This document shows, piece by piece, positions 51,620-61,641 of a stretch of DNA of 64,000 bases (position 1 is its first letter; the number at the start of each line of letters is the position of its first letter). The translations under genes were made by a program, and so were the position numbers. The stretch comes from Streptomyces sp. SAI-127 (GTDB lineage: Bacteria > Actinomycetota > Actinomycetes > Streptomycetales > Streptomycetaceae), in the NCBI RefSeq assembly GCF_029894425.1, contig NZ_JARXYJ010000001.1, positions 3,782,001 through 3,846,000 of the forward strand, read 5' to 3'. The notes beneath the pieces are model-generated. The model worked only from the letters and a program-made list of their open reading frames with translations. It made no database searches and had not been told where the DNA came from.

Positions 51620-53164
51620 ATGGGGCGTTTCGTACGGTGGGCGGCTGTGACCGCCGCGGCCGCACTGCTGGCAGCGGGCTGCAGCGGCGGCTCGTCCGGC
51701 GGCGGTGAGGAGGACGAGCGGTCGGGCAGCGCGAGGCCCACCACCACGGGCGGGAAAGGGCTGCCCGCCGCGCTGACCTCGCAGAAGCTCGAGTGGGAGC
51801 GCTGCAAGGCCACCGCGGACTCCTCGCCACCCGGCAGAGACTGGCAATGCGCGACGTTGAAGGTGCCGCTCGACTGGTCGAAGCCGGACGGCGGGACGAT
51901 CGACCTCGCGCTGATCCGCTCCAAGGCCCGCGGCGGCGACCGCATCGGCTCGCTCCTGTTCAACTTCGGCGGCCCCGGCGCGTCGGGCGTCGCCGGAATG
52001 CCCGGGTACGCCGCCACGGTCTCCCTGCTGCGCGAGCGGTACGACCTGGTGAGCTGGGACCCGCGTGGGGTCGGCGCCAGCGAAGGCGTCCGTTGCCGTG
52101 GCGACAAGGAGACCCAGGCCGCAGAGGCGGTGGACGCCACCCCGGACACCCCAGCCGAGGAACGGGCGTACCTCCGCGACGCCACCGACTTCGCCCAGGG
52201 CTGCGAGAAGGGCGTGGGCAGACTGCTGGCGCATGTCTCGACCACCGACACCGCGCGGGACATGGACCTGATGCGCCAGGTCCTCGGCGACAGCGAGCTG
52301 CACTACTTCGGCATCTCGTACGGCACCGAACTCGGCGGCGTCTACGCCCACCTGTTCCCCGGGAATGTCGGGCGGCTGGTGCTGGACGCGGTCGTCGATC
52401 CGACCGCCGACCTGGTGGACCACCGCAAGAACCAGGCCCAGGGCTTCCAGCGCGCCCTCGACAACTACCTCGAATCCACCGGACAGGACCCGGAGAAGGG
52501 CACCCGGAAGATCGCGGACCTGCTGGAGCGGATCGATGCGGACCCGCTGGACACGTATTCCGGGCGGAAGCTGACGCAGGTGCTGGCGTTCACCGGCATC
52601 GTCTGGCCGTTGTACCGCCAGGACAGCTGGCCCTCGCTGACCAGCGCTCTCGACACGGCCGAGCAGGGGGACGGCTCCGAACTGCTGGCGCTCGCCGACG
52701 GCTACAACGAACGGGATGTCTCGGGCCGTTACGGCCTGCTGACGCAGTCACAACGAGTCATATCGTGCGTGGACGACAAGCAGCGGCCCACGCTCGCGGA
52801 GACGAAGAAGCTGCTGCCCGAGTTCGAGAGGATCTCGCCCGTGTTCGGCCCCTTCCTCGGCTGGGACGCGGCCGGCTGGTGCCACGACTGGCCGGTGCCC
52901 GGGCAGTACGAGACCCCGGAGGTGAGCGCACCCGGTGCGGCACCGGTCCTGGTGATCGGCAACACGGGCGACCCGGCGACCCCGTACGAGGGGGCCCGCA
53001 GGATGGCGGACGAGTTGGGCAAGGGGGTCGGCGTGGAGCTCACCTGGAAAGGCGAGGGACACGGGGCGTACGGGAACGGGAGCGACTGTGTGAACTCCAC
53101 GGTGAACGCGTATCTGCTGAAGGGCACGGTGCCGAAGGACGGCAAGGTCTGCGGCCGCCAGTAG
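51620..53164 (+). CDS. Secreted alpha/beta-hydrolase lipoprotein, tripeptidyl aminopeptidase/SlpE-like (paralogue 2)
   Basis: A 514-residue paralogue of the upstream gene, from ATG 51620 (GGGAGGGGGA ribosome binding site). The signal peptide ends in a lipobox LAAGC. The same motifs appear: FNFGGPGASG, WDPRGVGAS, GISYGTELGG with the catalytic Ser, IGNTGDPATPYEGA and KGEGHGAYGN. A Gly/Ser/Glu-rich linker after the lipobox is longer than in paralogue 1. The two genes probably came from tandem duplication and may have split substrate range; that is inference. A terminator follows the stop codon. Confidence 0.9.
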   Translation: MGRFVRWAAVTAAAALLAAGCSGGSSGGGEEDERSGSARPTTTGGKGLPAALTSQKLEWERCKATADSSPPGRDWQCATLKVPLDWSKPDGGTIDLALIRSKARGGDRIGSLLFNFGGPGASGVAGMPGYAATVSLLRERYDLVSWDPRGVGASEGVRCRGDKETQAAEAVDATPDTPAEERAYLRDATDFAQGCEKGVGRLLAHVSTTDTARDMDLMRQVLGDSELHYFGISYGTELGGVYAHLFPGNVGRLVLDAVVDPTADLVDHRKNQAQGFQRALDNYLESTGQDPEKGTRKIADLLERIDADPLDTYSGRKLTQVLAFTGIVWPLYRQDSWPSLTSALDTAEQGDGSELLALADGYNERDVSGRYGLLTQSQRVISCVDDKQRPTLAETKKLLPEFERISPVFGPFLGWDAAGWCHDWPVPGQYETPEVSAPGAAPVLVIGNTGDPATPYEGARRMADELGKGVGVELTWKGEGHGAYGNGSDCVNSTVNAYLLKGTVPKDGKVCGRQ

Positions 53165-53168
53165 CGGA

Positions 53169-53199
53169 AAGGGGCCCGGCACACCTGGTGCCGAGCCCC
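53169..53199. terminator. Bidirectional terminator between proteinase paralogue 2 and moeZ
   Basis: AGGGGC-C-CGGCAC pairs with GTGCCG-A-GCCCCT (12 pairs with one mismatch, 5-nt loop). It lies between convergent stop codons at 53164 and 53218. Confidence 0.7.
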
Positions 53200-53217
53200 T
53201 CCCGGGAAGACATGTGC

Positions 53218-54396
53218 CTAGTAGACCGGCTTGTCCGGCTCGATCTGGTTGACCCAGCCGATCACACCGCCGCCGACGTGCACGGCGTCGGAGAAGCCCG
53301 CGGACTTCAGGACCGCGAGGACTTCCGCACTGCGGACACCCGTCTTGCAGTGCAGGACGATCTTCTTGTCCTGCGGGAGGCCCTCCAGGGCGGTGCCCAT
53401 GAGGAACTCGTTCTTCGGGATCAGCTTGGCGCCCGGGATCGAGACGATCTCGTACTCGTTGATCTCACGGACGTCGATGATCTCGATGTTCTCGCCGTCG
53501 TCGATCCACTCCTTGAGCTGCTTCGGAGTGATCGTCGAACCGGCGGCCGCCTCCTGGGCCTCCTCGGAGACGACGCCGCAGAAGGCCTCGTAGTCGATGA
53601 GCTCGGTGACGGTCGGGTTCTCGCCGCAGACCGCGCAGTCCGGGTCCTTGCGGACCTTGACCTGGCGGTACTGCATCTCGAGGGCGTCGTAGATCATCAG
53701 GCGGCCGACGAGCGGCTCGCCGACGCCCGTGAGGACCTTGATCGCCTCGGTGACCTGGATGGAGCCGATGGACGCGCACAGCACGCCCAGCACGCCGCCC
53801 TCGGCGCAGGAGGGGACCATGCCGGGGGGCGGGGGCTCCGGGTAGAGGCAGCGGTAGCAGGGGCCGTGCTCGGACCAGAACACGGAGGCCTGGCCGTCGA
53901 AGCGGTAGATCGAGCCCCAGACGTACGGCTTGTTCAGCAGCACGCACGCGTCGTTGACCAGGTAGCGGGTCGCGAAGTTGTCGGTTCCGTCGACGATCAG
54001 GTCGTACTGGCTGAAGATCTCCATCACGTTCTCGGCCTCGAGCCGCTCTTCGTGAAGGATCACGTTCACGTACGGGTTGATGCCGAGGACCGAGTCGCGC
54101 GCGGACTCGGCCTTGGAGCGGCCGATGTCGGCCTGGCTGTGGATGATCTGGCGCTGCAGGTTCGACTCGTCGACCTCGTCGAACTCCACGATGCCGAGCG
54201 TGCCGACGCCCGCCGCGGCCAGGTACATCAGCGCCGGCGAGCCCAGGCCGCCGGCGCCCACACAGAGCACCTTGGCGTTCTTCAGCCGCTTCTGCCCGTC
54301 CATCCCGACGTCGGGGATGATCAGGTGGCGGGAGTACCTGCGGACCTCGTCTACGGTGAGCTCGGAGGCGGGCTCGACCAGGGGTGGCAGCGACAC
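53218..54396 (-). CDS. moeZ: MoeZ, E1-like adenylyltransferase/sulfurtransferase (ThiF plus rhodanese)
   Basis: A 392-residue two-domain protein. Residues 1-270 form a MoeB/ThiF domain: nucleotide-binding CVGAGGLGSPALMYLAAAG near residue 46, the DNFATRYLVNDAC block near 130, and zinc cysteines CYRCLYPEPPP and CAVCGENP. Residues 285-392 form a rhodanese domain with the persulfide Cys in LHCKTGVRS. MoeZ adenylates sulfur carrier proteins such as MoaD, ThiS and CysO and provides their thiocarboxylates. An exact SigR promoter at 54466-54441 places it in the thiol-stress regulon. It is the counterpart of mycobacterial Rv3206c and could serve MoaE in this window. Confidence 0.95.
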   Translation of the reverse strand: MSLPPLVEPASELTVDEVRRYSRHLIIPDVGMDGQKRLKNAKVLCVGAGGLGSPALMYLAAAGVGTLGIVEFDEVDESNLQRQIIHSQADIGRSKAESARDSVLGINPYVNVILHEERLEAENVMEIFSQYDLIVDGTDNFATRYLVNDACVLLNKPYVWGSIYRFDGQASVFWSEHGPCYRCLYPEPPPPGMVPSCAEGGVLGVLCASIGSIQVTEAIKVLTGVGEPLVGRLMIYDALEMQYRQVKVRKDPDCAVCGENPTVTELIDYEAFCGVVSEEAQEAAAGSTITPKQLKEWIDDGENIEIIDVREINEYEIVSIPGAKLIPKNEFLMGTALEGLPQDKKIVLHCKTGVRSAEVLAVLKSAGFSDAVHVGGGVIGWVNQIEPDKPVY

Positions 54397-54440
54397 GGGG
54401 ACTCCGTTGGTCGGTCAATCACTACAGTTGTTCTCCCCGT

Positions 54441-54466
54441 AACACTGCCATGGGCTTCTTCATTCC
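54441..54466 (-). promoter_or_regulatory. SigR-type promoter of moeZ
   Basis: On the minus strand GGAAT (54466-54462), exactly 18 nt, then GTT (54443-54441). The transcript would begin near 54434, about 38 nt before the moeZ start. The -35 element overlaps the last codons of the spherulin-4 gene. Confidence 0.85.
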
Positions 54467-55206
54467 GAGACACCCGTTCCGATCCGCGAGACGATTTCGT
54501 CCCAGTAGCCGGGCATGGTCTCCCAGGGGTCGACGCGGCCGCCGCGGTCCGTGCGGTCGGTGAACCAGATCGTCGAGGCACCCTGCCAGCGCGCGATCCG
54601 CAGGGCCTCCTCGAGGTGCGGGCCCGGCACTCCGTGGACGAAGTGGCAGAAGCGGTCGGGCGGGTAGTCGGCGGTCCACTCGGCCACCTGCGACCAGCGG
54701 TAGTCGCTCCAGGGGCCGGAGAAGGTGACCAACTGGTCGGCGTTCTCGGCATAACCGGGGTGGGGATGGGTGCCGTGGCCGAGGACGATGTGGGCATCGT
54801 CACGGATCGCGCGGAGCGCGGTGACGGTGCGGCGGACTTCGGGGAGCGCGGCGTGTTCGGCCGGGCAGTGGTCCAGGAAGAAGCCGTCGGCCTGGTACCA
54901 GTCGACGTAGCGGTGCGCCTCGGGGACCAGCTCGCCGCAGGTGCGGACCCCGGAGGTGTCGAGGTGGCCGAGGACGCGGACGCCCGCGTTGCGCAGCCGG
55001 CCGGCCGCTTCGAGGCAGTGCGGGTCGGGACGGGCACCGGGTCCGTCGGCGACGTTGAGGACGGCCCAGTCCAGTGGGGTGCCGGGACGGGTGAGTTCGG
55101 CCCATTCGGCAGGGGCGACCAAGGGATGGGCGAAGCCGGGGGCACCGAAGCCGACGCGCAGGTCGGTGCTCGGCGTGTTTGTCTTCGTGCTGGTCAGATG
55201 CGGCAT
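54460..55206 (-). CDS. Spherulin-4 family protein (GH135-like putative glycosidase)
   Basis: A 248-residue protein of the spherulation-specific family 4, the fold of the fungal Sph3 glycoside hydrolase (GH135) needed for galactosaminogalactan synthesis. It shows a TIM-barrel-like strand pattern: FGAPGFAHPLV near residue 20, WAVLNVADGPG near 47, VLGHLDTSG near 78, the acidic WYQADGFFLDHCP near 103, and HFVHGVPG near 190. No signal peptide is visible, so it would be cytoplasmic or exported by another route. It overlaps the preceding epimerase frame by 13 nt. Activity on a GalNAc- or GalN-type polymer is inference from the family. Confidence 0.82.
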   Translation of the reverse strand: MPHLTSTKTNTPSTDLRVGFGAPGFAHPLVAPAEWAELTRPGTPLDWAVLNVADGPGARPDPHCLEAAGRLRNAGVRVLGHLDTSGVRTCGELVPEAHRYVDWYQADGFFLDHCPAEHAALPEVRRTVTALRAIRDDAHIVLGHGTHPHPGYAENADQLVTFSGPWSDYRWSQVAEWTADYPPDRFCHFVHGVPGPHLEEALRIARWQGASTIWFTDRTDRGGRVDPWETMPGYWDEIVSRIGTGVSE

Positions 55207-56154
55207 GCCGCCTCCATCCAGATGTCGGCGAGGGACTCTTCGAGGTTGATCCGGGGGCGCCAGCCGAGCCGGTCGCGTGCGGTGCGCACGTCGGCCTGCT
55301 GCCAGCTGCCGCAGCCGTCGGGGTACGGGTACGCGACGGGTCCGGCGTGCTCCGATTCGGAGCGGGGGTGCCCGATGGTCGCCCTCAGCTGGCCGGGGGG
55401 ACCGTCGAGTTCATGGAGGGCGCCGCCGTATCCGGCGACCCGGGCCAGGACGGCGGCGGCGTCGCGGAGGCGGACGGCACGGCCCGATCCGATGTTGATG
55501 ACGCCCTGTGCGGCGGAGAGCGAGGCCGCGTGGACGGCGCGGGCAACGTCGCGGACGTCGACGAAGTCGCGCTGGGCGCCGAGGCCGGCGAGTTTCAGTT
55601 CGCCGTCGCCGGACTGCATGGCGCGGCGCATGGCCTCGGCGAGACGGCCGAGCGGGGAGCCCGCGGGAGTGCCGGGGCCCGCCGGTGAGAAGACCCGCAG
55701 GACGACCGCGTCCAGGCCCGACCCGAGGACCAGTTCGGTGGCGGCGAGTTTGCTGACGCCGTACGGGCCGCCGGGGCGGGGGACGGCGTCCTCGGCCGTG
55801 GAGGAGCCGGGCTGGCTGGGGCCGTACTCCGCGCCGCAGCCGATCTGCACCAGGCGGGCAGCGCAGCGGCTGCGCCGCATGGCCTCGCAGACGGTGGCGA
55901 CCGCGACCGTGTTGTGGCGGGTGAGTTCGCGGGCACCGCCGCGGGTGGCGCCGGCGCAGTTGACGACGACGCCCGGGGTGGACCGCGTCGAGGAAGCGGG
56001 TGAGGGCGCCGGGGCTGCCGGACGCGAGGTCGAAGCGGACGTCGGCGTCGTCGCCGCGGCCGAGCGCGGTGAGCTGGACGGCGGGGTCGGCGAGCAGGCG
56101 GTCGGCGACGAAGCGGCCGAGGTAGCCGTTGGCTCCGATCAGCAGGACTCTCAT
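55194..56154 (-). pseudogene. NAD-dependent sugar nucleotide epimerase/dehydratase with +1 frameshift
   Basis: The gene is split between two frames. From ATG 56154 the N-terminus reads MRVLLIGANGYLGRFVADRL, a normal Rossmann start, but the frame turns to Arg-rich nonsense after DAVHPG. The correct continuation (VVVNCAGATRGGARELTRHN, then QIGCGAEYGPSQ and the YGVSK catalytic motif) is in another frame to 55194. One extra G in the GGGG run at 55975-55978 (plus strand) explains it: the total is 961 nt, one more than 320 codons. It is either a real disruption, a phase-variable tract or a sequencing error. Repaired length is 319 residues. Confidence 0.8.
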
Positions 56155-56198
56155 CGGGCTGCTCCCGGGGCCTTGGGGGCAGGTCGGGAGGTGGTCAT
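56151..56198 (-). CDS. 15-codon leader ORF overlapping the epimerase start
   Basis: ATG 56198 follows AAGGAG at good spacing and encodes MTTSRPAPKAPGAAR before a TGA that overlaps the epimerase ATG as ATGA (56151-56154). It is in a different frame from the epimerase. The strong ribosome binding site suggests that translation of this short frame is coupled to the epimerase. It may have no function as a peptide. Confidence 0.45.
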   Translation of the reverse strand: MTTSRPAPKAPGAAR

Positions 56199-56345
56199 TG
56201 CGGGTTCTCCTTCGGGAGGGGCTTGCGAATTGCTTCGGCGGTAAGGCCGGGGTGCCTGCGGCGGCCTGTGCGGGTTCAGCGGGGCGGTTGCGCCCACGGC
56301 GGGCGGGTGGTCGCGTCTACGGCGGGTGTGTCGCTCGGGGCCGGG

Positions 56346-58154
56346 TCAGCACGGGTCCTCCAGCTGGGCGTGGGCCGATGCCCTGGTCAGCCTGCGGATC
56401 CCGTGGATCAGCAGGGCCAGGGCGCCGATCCCGCAGGAGAGGGTCTGGATGCCGCCCACGCCCCAGAGGTCCACGAGGGCTTCCACCGGAGCGGTCAGGA
56501 AGCCGCAGCCGGGCAGGCGGGAGGCGAAGGCCGCGGCCAGGGTCGTCGCCTGGGCTGTCGCGGCGGCGATGAGCACCACCGCGGGGGCGTGGGTGAAGCC
56601 GTGGACGGTGAGGAGGCGGGCGAGAAAGAGGAGGGCGCCCAGGGCGATGACTTGTGGGTGCGCGGACGGTTCGTCCAGGGCGGCGCCGGACAGGGCCGAG
56701 AGAGCCGTCAGGGCGCACAGATACAGGGCGAACGTGCCGAGCAGCAGAGGACGTACGGAGGCCGCGAAGTCCTCCAGGCCTCGGCTGACGGTCAGTTTGC
56801 TGCGGGCGCGCGCCGCGAACAGGTGGGCGCACCAGGCCGCCGGAGCGCAGGACAGGGCCAGGGCGAGGACGGGAGCCGTGGCCATGGGCCAGGGGGCGTC
56901 GGCGGCGCCGGTGGGCAGGGCGTCGGGACCGCCGGTCACGGCCGCCGTGAGGAGTCCGTCGCCTAGGGCTGCGTAAGTGAGGAGCCAGTACGTCCAGGTG
57001 GAGGTGCCGGTGGTGGGTGCGCGGTCGGGGATGCCGAGGGGGCCGCGGGACAGGGCCGCGCGCATGGCCATGGACACGGCCAGGAAGCCCACCAGGGCGG
57101 CGACCAGGCGGGACTGGCCGTCGGTGAGGCGGATCCCGGCCACCGTGGCCGCGCAGAGGGCGCCGGGGAGGAGCGTGAGCAGGGCCCAGTCGGCACGGGC
57201 ACGAGGTGCCTGCTCCGCCGTGGGGGGCGGGGGCGTCTCGCCGTCCCTCGGGACGCGGGCGTACATCTCCTCGGCGAGGGAGAAGACGTCCCGGTGCCGG
57301 AAGCGGACGGCGGTGCGGTCGGTGACGCCGTGCGCCTCGAGACCCGCGGCGATCTCCAGGGGGTCGACGGCCCGGTCGCACAGCTCGCGGTGACGGTGCA
57401 TCAGGGCTTTCACCGGGTCGGCCGGTGAACGGCGGACGGGGCCGGGGGTGGGCTTGCGGCCGGTGGAGGCCTCGGGGGCGCGGGGGGCGGCTGCCGAGGG
57501 GGTATGCGAGTCCGCGCCCTCGGAAGCGTCGGGGGTGTGTGCGCCAGTGCCCTCCGAGGACACCGGGGTGTGCGCTCCGGCGTCTCCTGAGGACTCGGGG
57601 GTGCGCGCGCGGGTGTCTCCCGAGGTCACGGGCGTGTGTGCGGCGGCACCCCCAGCGGACTCAGGGGCGTGCGCGGCGGCGCCCCCGGAAGCCTCATCGG
57701 TGAGCGGCTCCGGCCCACCGGTGAGTATGTCGGCGACGCCCGGCTCACCCCTTTCGGACTCTCCGGACGCCTTGGAGGCCGTGGAGGCCTTGGACGCTCC
57801 GGATCCTCCGAACTCCTCGGAACCTCCGGACTCCTCGGAACCTCCGGACTCCTCGGAACCTCCGGACTCCTCGGAACCCCCGGACTCCTCGGAACCCCCG
57901 AACTCCTCGGAACCCCCGAACTCCTCGGAACCCCCGAACTCCTCGGACTTCTCGCGGCTCTCCACGGCTCGCGGCTCCGAAGTTCCCGACGTTCCCGATG
58001 CCCCAACGCCCCCCGTGCCGCCATCCGCCCTGTGCTCGCCCGCCCCCCGCCCGCCCGCCATGGACGTCTCCCGCGTCAGCCACTCCTCGGACTCCGTGTC
58101 CCACGCAGCCGAGCTGCCCGGGGTGCCGGGGCGGTCGAGTCCCACGTCGCTCAT
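56346..58154 (-). CDS. Repeat-rich integral membrane protein of putative polysaccharide cluster
   Basis: A 602-residue protein. The first 290 residues are low-complexity: eight SEE(F/S)GG hexads near residues 67-115 and about six 11-residue units with an AHTP core near residues 155-225. A short soluble segment follows ([55 protein letters not shown], residues 245-305), then about eight membrane helices to the end. It overlaps the glycosyltransferase stop by 4 nt (ATGA). By position it could be the membrane partner or exporter of the polysaccharide made by that enzyme, but I recognise no family with certainty. Confidence 0.72.
   Translation of the reverse strand: MSDVGLDRPGTPGSSAAWDTESEEWLTRETSMAGGRGAGEHRADGGTGGVGASGTSGTSEPRAVESREKSEEFGGSEEFGGSEEFGGSEESGGSEESGGSEESGGSEESGGSEEFGGSGASKASTASKASGESERGEPGVADILTGGPEPLTDEASGGAAAHAPESAGGAAAHTPVTSGDTRARTPESSGDAGAHTPVSSEGTGAHTPDASEGADSHTPSAAAPRAPEASTGRKPTPGPVRRSPADPVKALMHRHRELCDRAVDPLEIAAGLEAHGVTDRTAVRFRHRDVFSLAEEMYARVPRDGETPPPPTAEQAPRARADWALLTLLPGALCAATVAGIRLTDGQSRLVAALVGFLAVSMAMRAALSRGPLGIPDRAPTTGTSTWTYWLLTYAALGDGLLTAAVTGGPDALPTGAADAPWPMATAPVLALALSCAPAAWCAHLFAARARSKLTVSRGLEDFAASVRPLLLGTFALYLCALTALSALSGAALDEPSAHPQVIALGALLFLARLLTVHGFTHAPAVVLIAAATAQATTLAAAFASRLPGCGFLTAPVEALVDLWGVGGIQTLSCGIGALALLIHGIRRLTRASAHAQLEDPC
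57811..57954 (-). repeat. 18-bp tandem repeat (8 units) in the membrane protein gene
   Basis: Eight consecutive in-frame 18-bp units of the type CTCCTCGGAACCTCCGGA encode SEE(F/S)GG. Unit boundaries fall at 57811 and every 18 bp onward. Near-identical units indicate recent expansion or slippage. Confidence 0.9.
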
Positions 58155-59857
58155 CCGGACGCTCCTTCCGTGGCGGCGAGGGGAGGCGTCGCGCGGACCG
58201 GGGGTCCCGCGGCCCAGCCGGGGCCGCCGCGGGCCACGACGCGGTTGCTCAGCTCGGTCCAGTGGCCGGGGACATGGGCCTCCGCGGGGGCGGCGAACGG
58301 GAGGGGCTCGCCGGTGTCGTCCAGCACGACCCGGCGGACCGGCGTGTGCGAGACGATCTCCAGGTAAATGCTGTGAAATGCCGTGATGTTCTGCTCCACG
58401 GTGAACAGTTCGAGTGCGCGGGCGCGCGCGGCGGCGCCGAGGCGCTCACGACGCTCCGGGTCGCGCAGCAGCGTCACGCACGCCTCCGCGAGCGCCTTCG
58501 GATTGCGCGGCGGGACGACCAGTCCCGTGCCGCCGATGACCTCCACGACCGCGCCGACGTCGGTGGACACGGTGGCCCGGCCGCAGAACATGGCCTCGAC
58601 GAGACTGATCGGGAAGCCCTCGACGACGCTGGACAGGACGGTGACCGCGCCCGAGGCGTAGGCGTCGGCGAGGGTCGGCACCTCGGGACCGCCGATCTCC
58701 TCGAAGGAGACGGGGTTGTCGCCGACGGCGTGCAGCCCCTCCGCCTCGTCCGGGAAGAGCTGCGCGGCCAGCGCCTTGCAGTGCCCCAGATACGCCGCGC
58801 CCTCGGGGCCGGTGGGCGCGCCGACGATTCTCAGCCGTGTCTTGGGCTCCTCCTTGCGGATCTCCGCGAAGGCGTGGAGGAGGGAGATCAGGTCCTTGGC
58901 GGGTTCGACACGGCCCACCCAGACCAGCCTGTCCGGGTCCCCGCACTCCGCGGACTCCCCCACCTCCGTGAAGCGGGCGGCGTCCATACCGGAGTAGACC
59001 GTGCGCAGCTTCTCGCGGTCGGCGCCGCAACGCTCCTGCCAGCGGCGGGCGTGGGTGTTGCCGGGCGTGACGACCGCGGCCCGTCGGTAGGTCTCGGTGG
59101 CCAGCCGACCGTGGAAGGCGGCGAGCAGGGCCCGTACGGCGGGCGCGGACTCGGTGTCCGCCAGGTAGTGCGTGCGCAGCCGCACGCCGTACTCGGTCAC
59201 CAGCAGCGGGACGCCGCAGAAGTGGTGCGCGAGGAGACCGGGCAGGGCGGCCGAGCCGCCGGAGGCCGCGTGGCACAGGTCGACCGCGCCGAGGCCGTCG
59301 TCCTCGTACCAGTCGAGCGAGAGGGGGCGCAGGGCGCGCTCAAGGTGCGCGGCGACGGCCAGCAGATCCGGTACGCGCGCCTCGCGCGCCGTCTGCCGGG
59401 CGCCGGGGGCGCGACAGGCGCGCTCCAGGGTGCGTACGGCGGTCTCGGAGCGGAGCGCCCCCACCAGTCCGCCCTCGTCGCGGGCGAGTTCGGCGAGCCC
59501 GTACAGGGCGCTGGCGAAACGGTCCGCCTCAGCGGCCGACGACTCCCCCGAGGCGTCGCCGACCCCCCCTACGCTCAGCGCCGCCACCAACTCGCCGTAG
59601 GACTCGGCGAACCGACGGCGCGCCCGCCTGCCGTACACCACCCCGTCGTCCGCCGCGGTCCACAGCGGGGCCGTGATGACCCGGCCGACCTGCGGCGGCA
59701 GCTGGACCCAGCCCTCGTCCTCCTGGCGCTCGCTGCGACTGAGCGCGTAGATGTCGAACTCGTGCTGCTCGAGGCCGCGCACGAGTCGGTCGCACCAGAG
59801 CCTGGCGTCACCGCTCACATACGGATAGCCACCCTCCGTAAGCAGTCCTATGCGCAC
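58151..59857 (-). CDS. Glycosyltransferase family 4 with DUF3492 (PelF-like)
   Basis: A 568-residue soluble GT-B glycosyltransferase from GTG 59857 (GGGGGC upstream). The N-terminal acceptor domain begins VRIGLLTEGGYPYVSGDARLWCDRLVRGL, the DUF3492 signature shared with PelF. The C-terminal donor domain has LVWVGRVEPAKDLISLLHAF near residue 320, a nucleotide-sugar site with the EGFPISLVEAMFCGRATVSTD EX7E-type motif near 435, and DVGAVVEVIGGTGLVVPP after it. PelF uses UDP-sugars (UDP-GlcNAc/GalNAc) to polymerise the Pel exopolysaccharide. Here it heads a cluster with a membrane protein, an epimerase and a spherulin-4 protein. Confidence 0.87.
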   Translation of the reverse strand: MRIGLLTEGGYPYVSGDARLWCDRLVRGLEQHEFDIYALSRSERQEDEGWVQLPPQVGRVITAPLWTAADDGVVYGRRARRRFAESYGELVAALSVGGVGDASGESSAAEADRFASALYGLAELARDEGGLVGALRSETAVRTLERACRAPGARQTAREARVPDLLAVAAHLERALRPLSLDWYEDDGLGAVDLCHAASGGSAALPGLLAHHFCGVPLLVTEYGVRLRTHYLADTESAPAVRALLAAFHGRLATETYRRAAVVTPGNTHARRWQERCGADREKLRTVYSGMDAARFTEVGESAECGDPDRLVWVGRVEPAKDLISLLHAFAEIRKEEPKTRLRIVGAPTGPEGAAYLGHCKALAAQLFPDEAEGLHAVGDNPVSFEEIGGPEVPTLADAYASGAVTVLSSVVEGFPISLVEAMFCGRATVSTDVGAVVEVIGGTGLVVPPRNPKALAEACVTLLRDPERRERLGAAARARALELFTVEQNITAFHSIYLEIVSHTPVRRVVLDDTGEPLPFAAPAEAHVPGHWTELSNRVVARGGPGWAAGPPVRATPPLAATEGASG

Positions 59858-59937
59858 GAGTGCGCCCCCGATCTCCCGTGTCGAGAGCCGCCGTTGGCCC
59901 GGCGGCTCGCAGCGGGACGAACGTATGCGGACAAGGC

Positions 59938-59971
59938 GGTGGCGCGACGGACGGTTGTCCATCGCGCCACC
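59938..59971 (-). terminator. Terminator-like hairpin after the oligopeptide ABC operon
   Basis: GGTGGCGCGA-C-GGAC pairs with GTCC-A-TCGCGCCACC (14 pairs plus one mismatch, GGTT loop). It lies 78 nt past the ATPase stop on the minus strand and before the glycosyltransferase start. Confidence 0.55.
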
Positions 59972-60048
59972 AAAAGGGGGTGAACGGTCGTAACTTTCGC
60001 GCGCGGATCGCGTTCGGTCGCGCTAGGAGATCATGTGGACACGGAACG

Positions 60049-61637
<1,589 letters not shown>

Positions 61638-61641
<4 letters not shown>

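Noticed and set aside
51793..56244. A plus-strand open frame of 1483 codons
   Set aside because: It runs out of frame through the second proteinase gene and antisense to moeZ and the spherulin-4 gene, with Arg/Pro/Gly-rich low-complexity composition. Real motifs are in the other frames.
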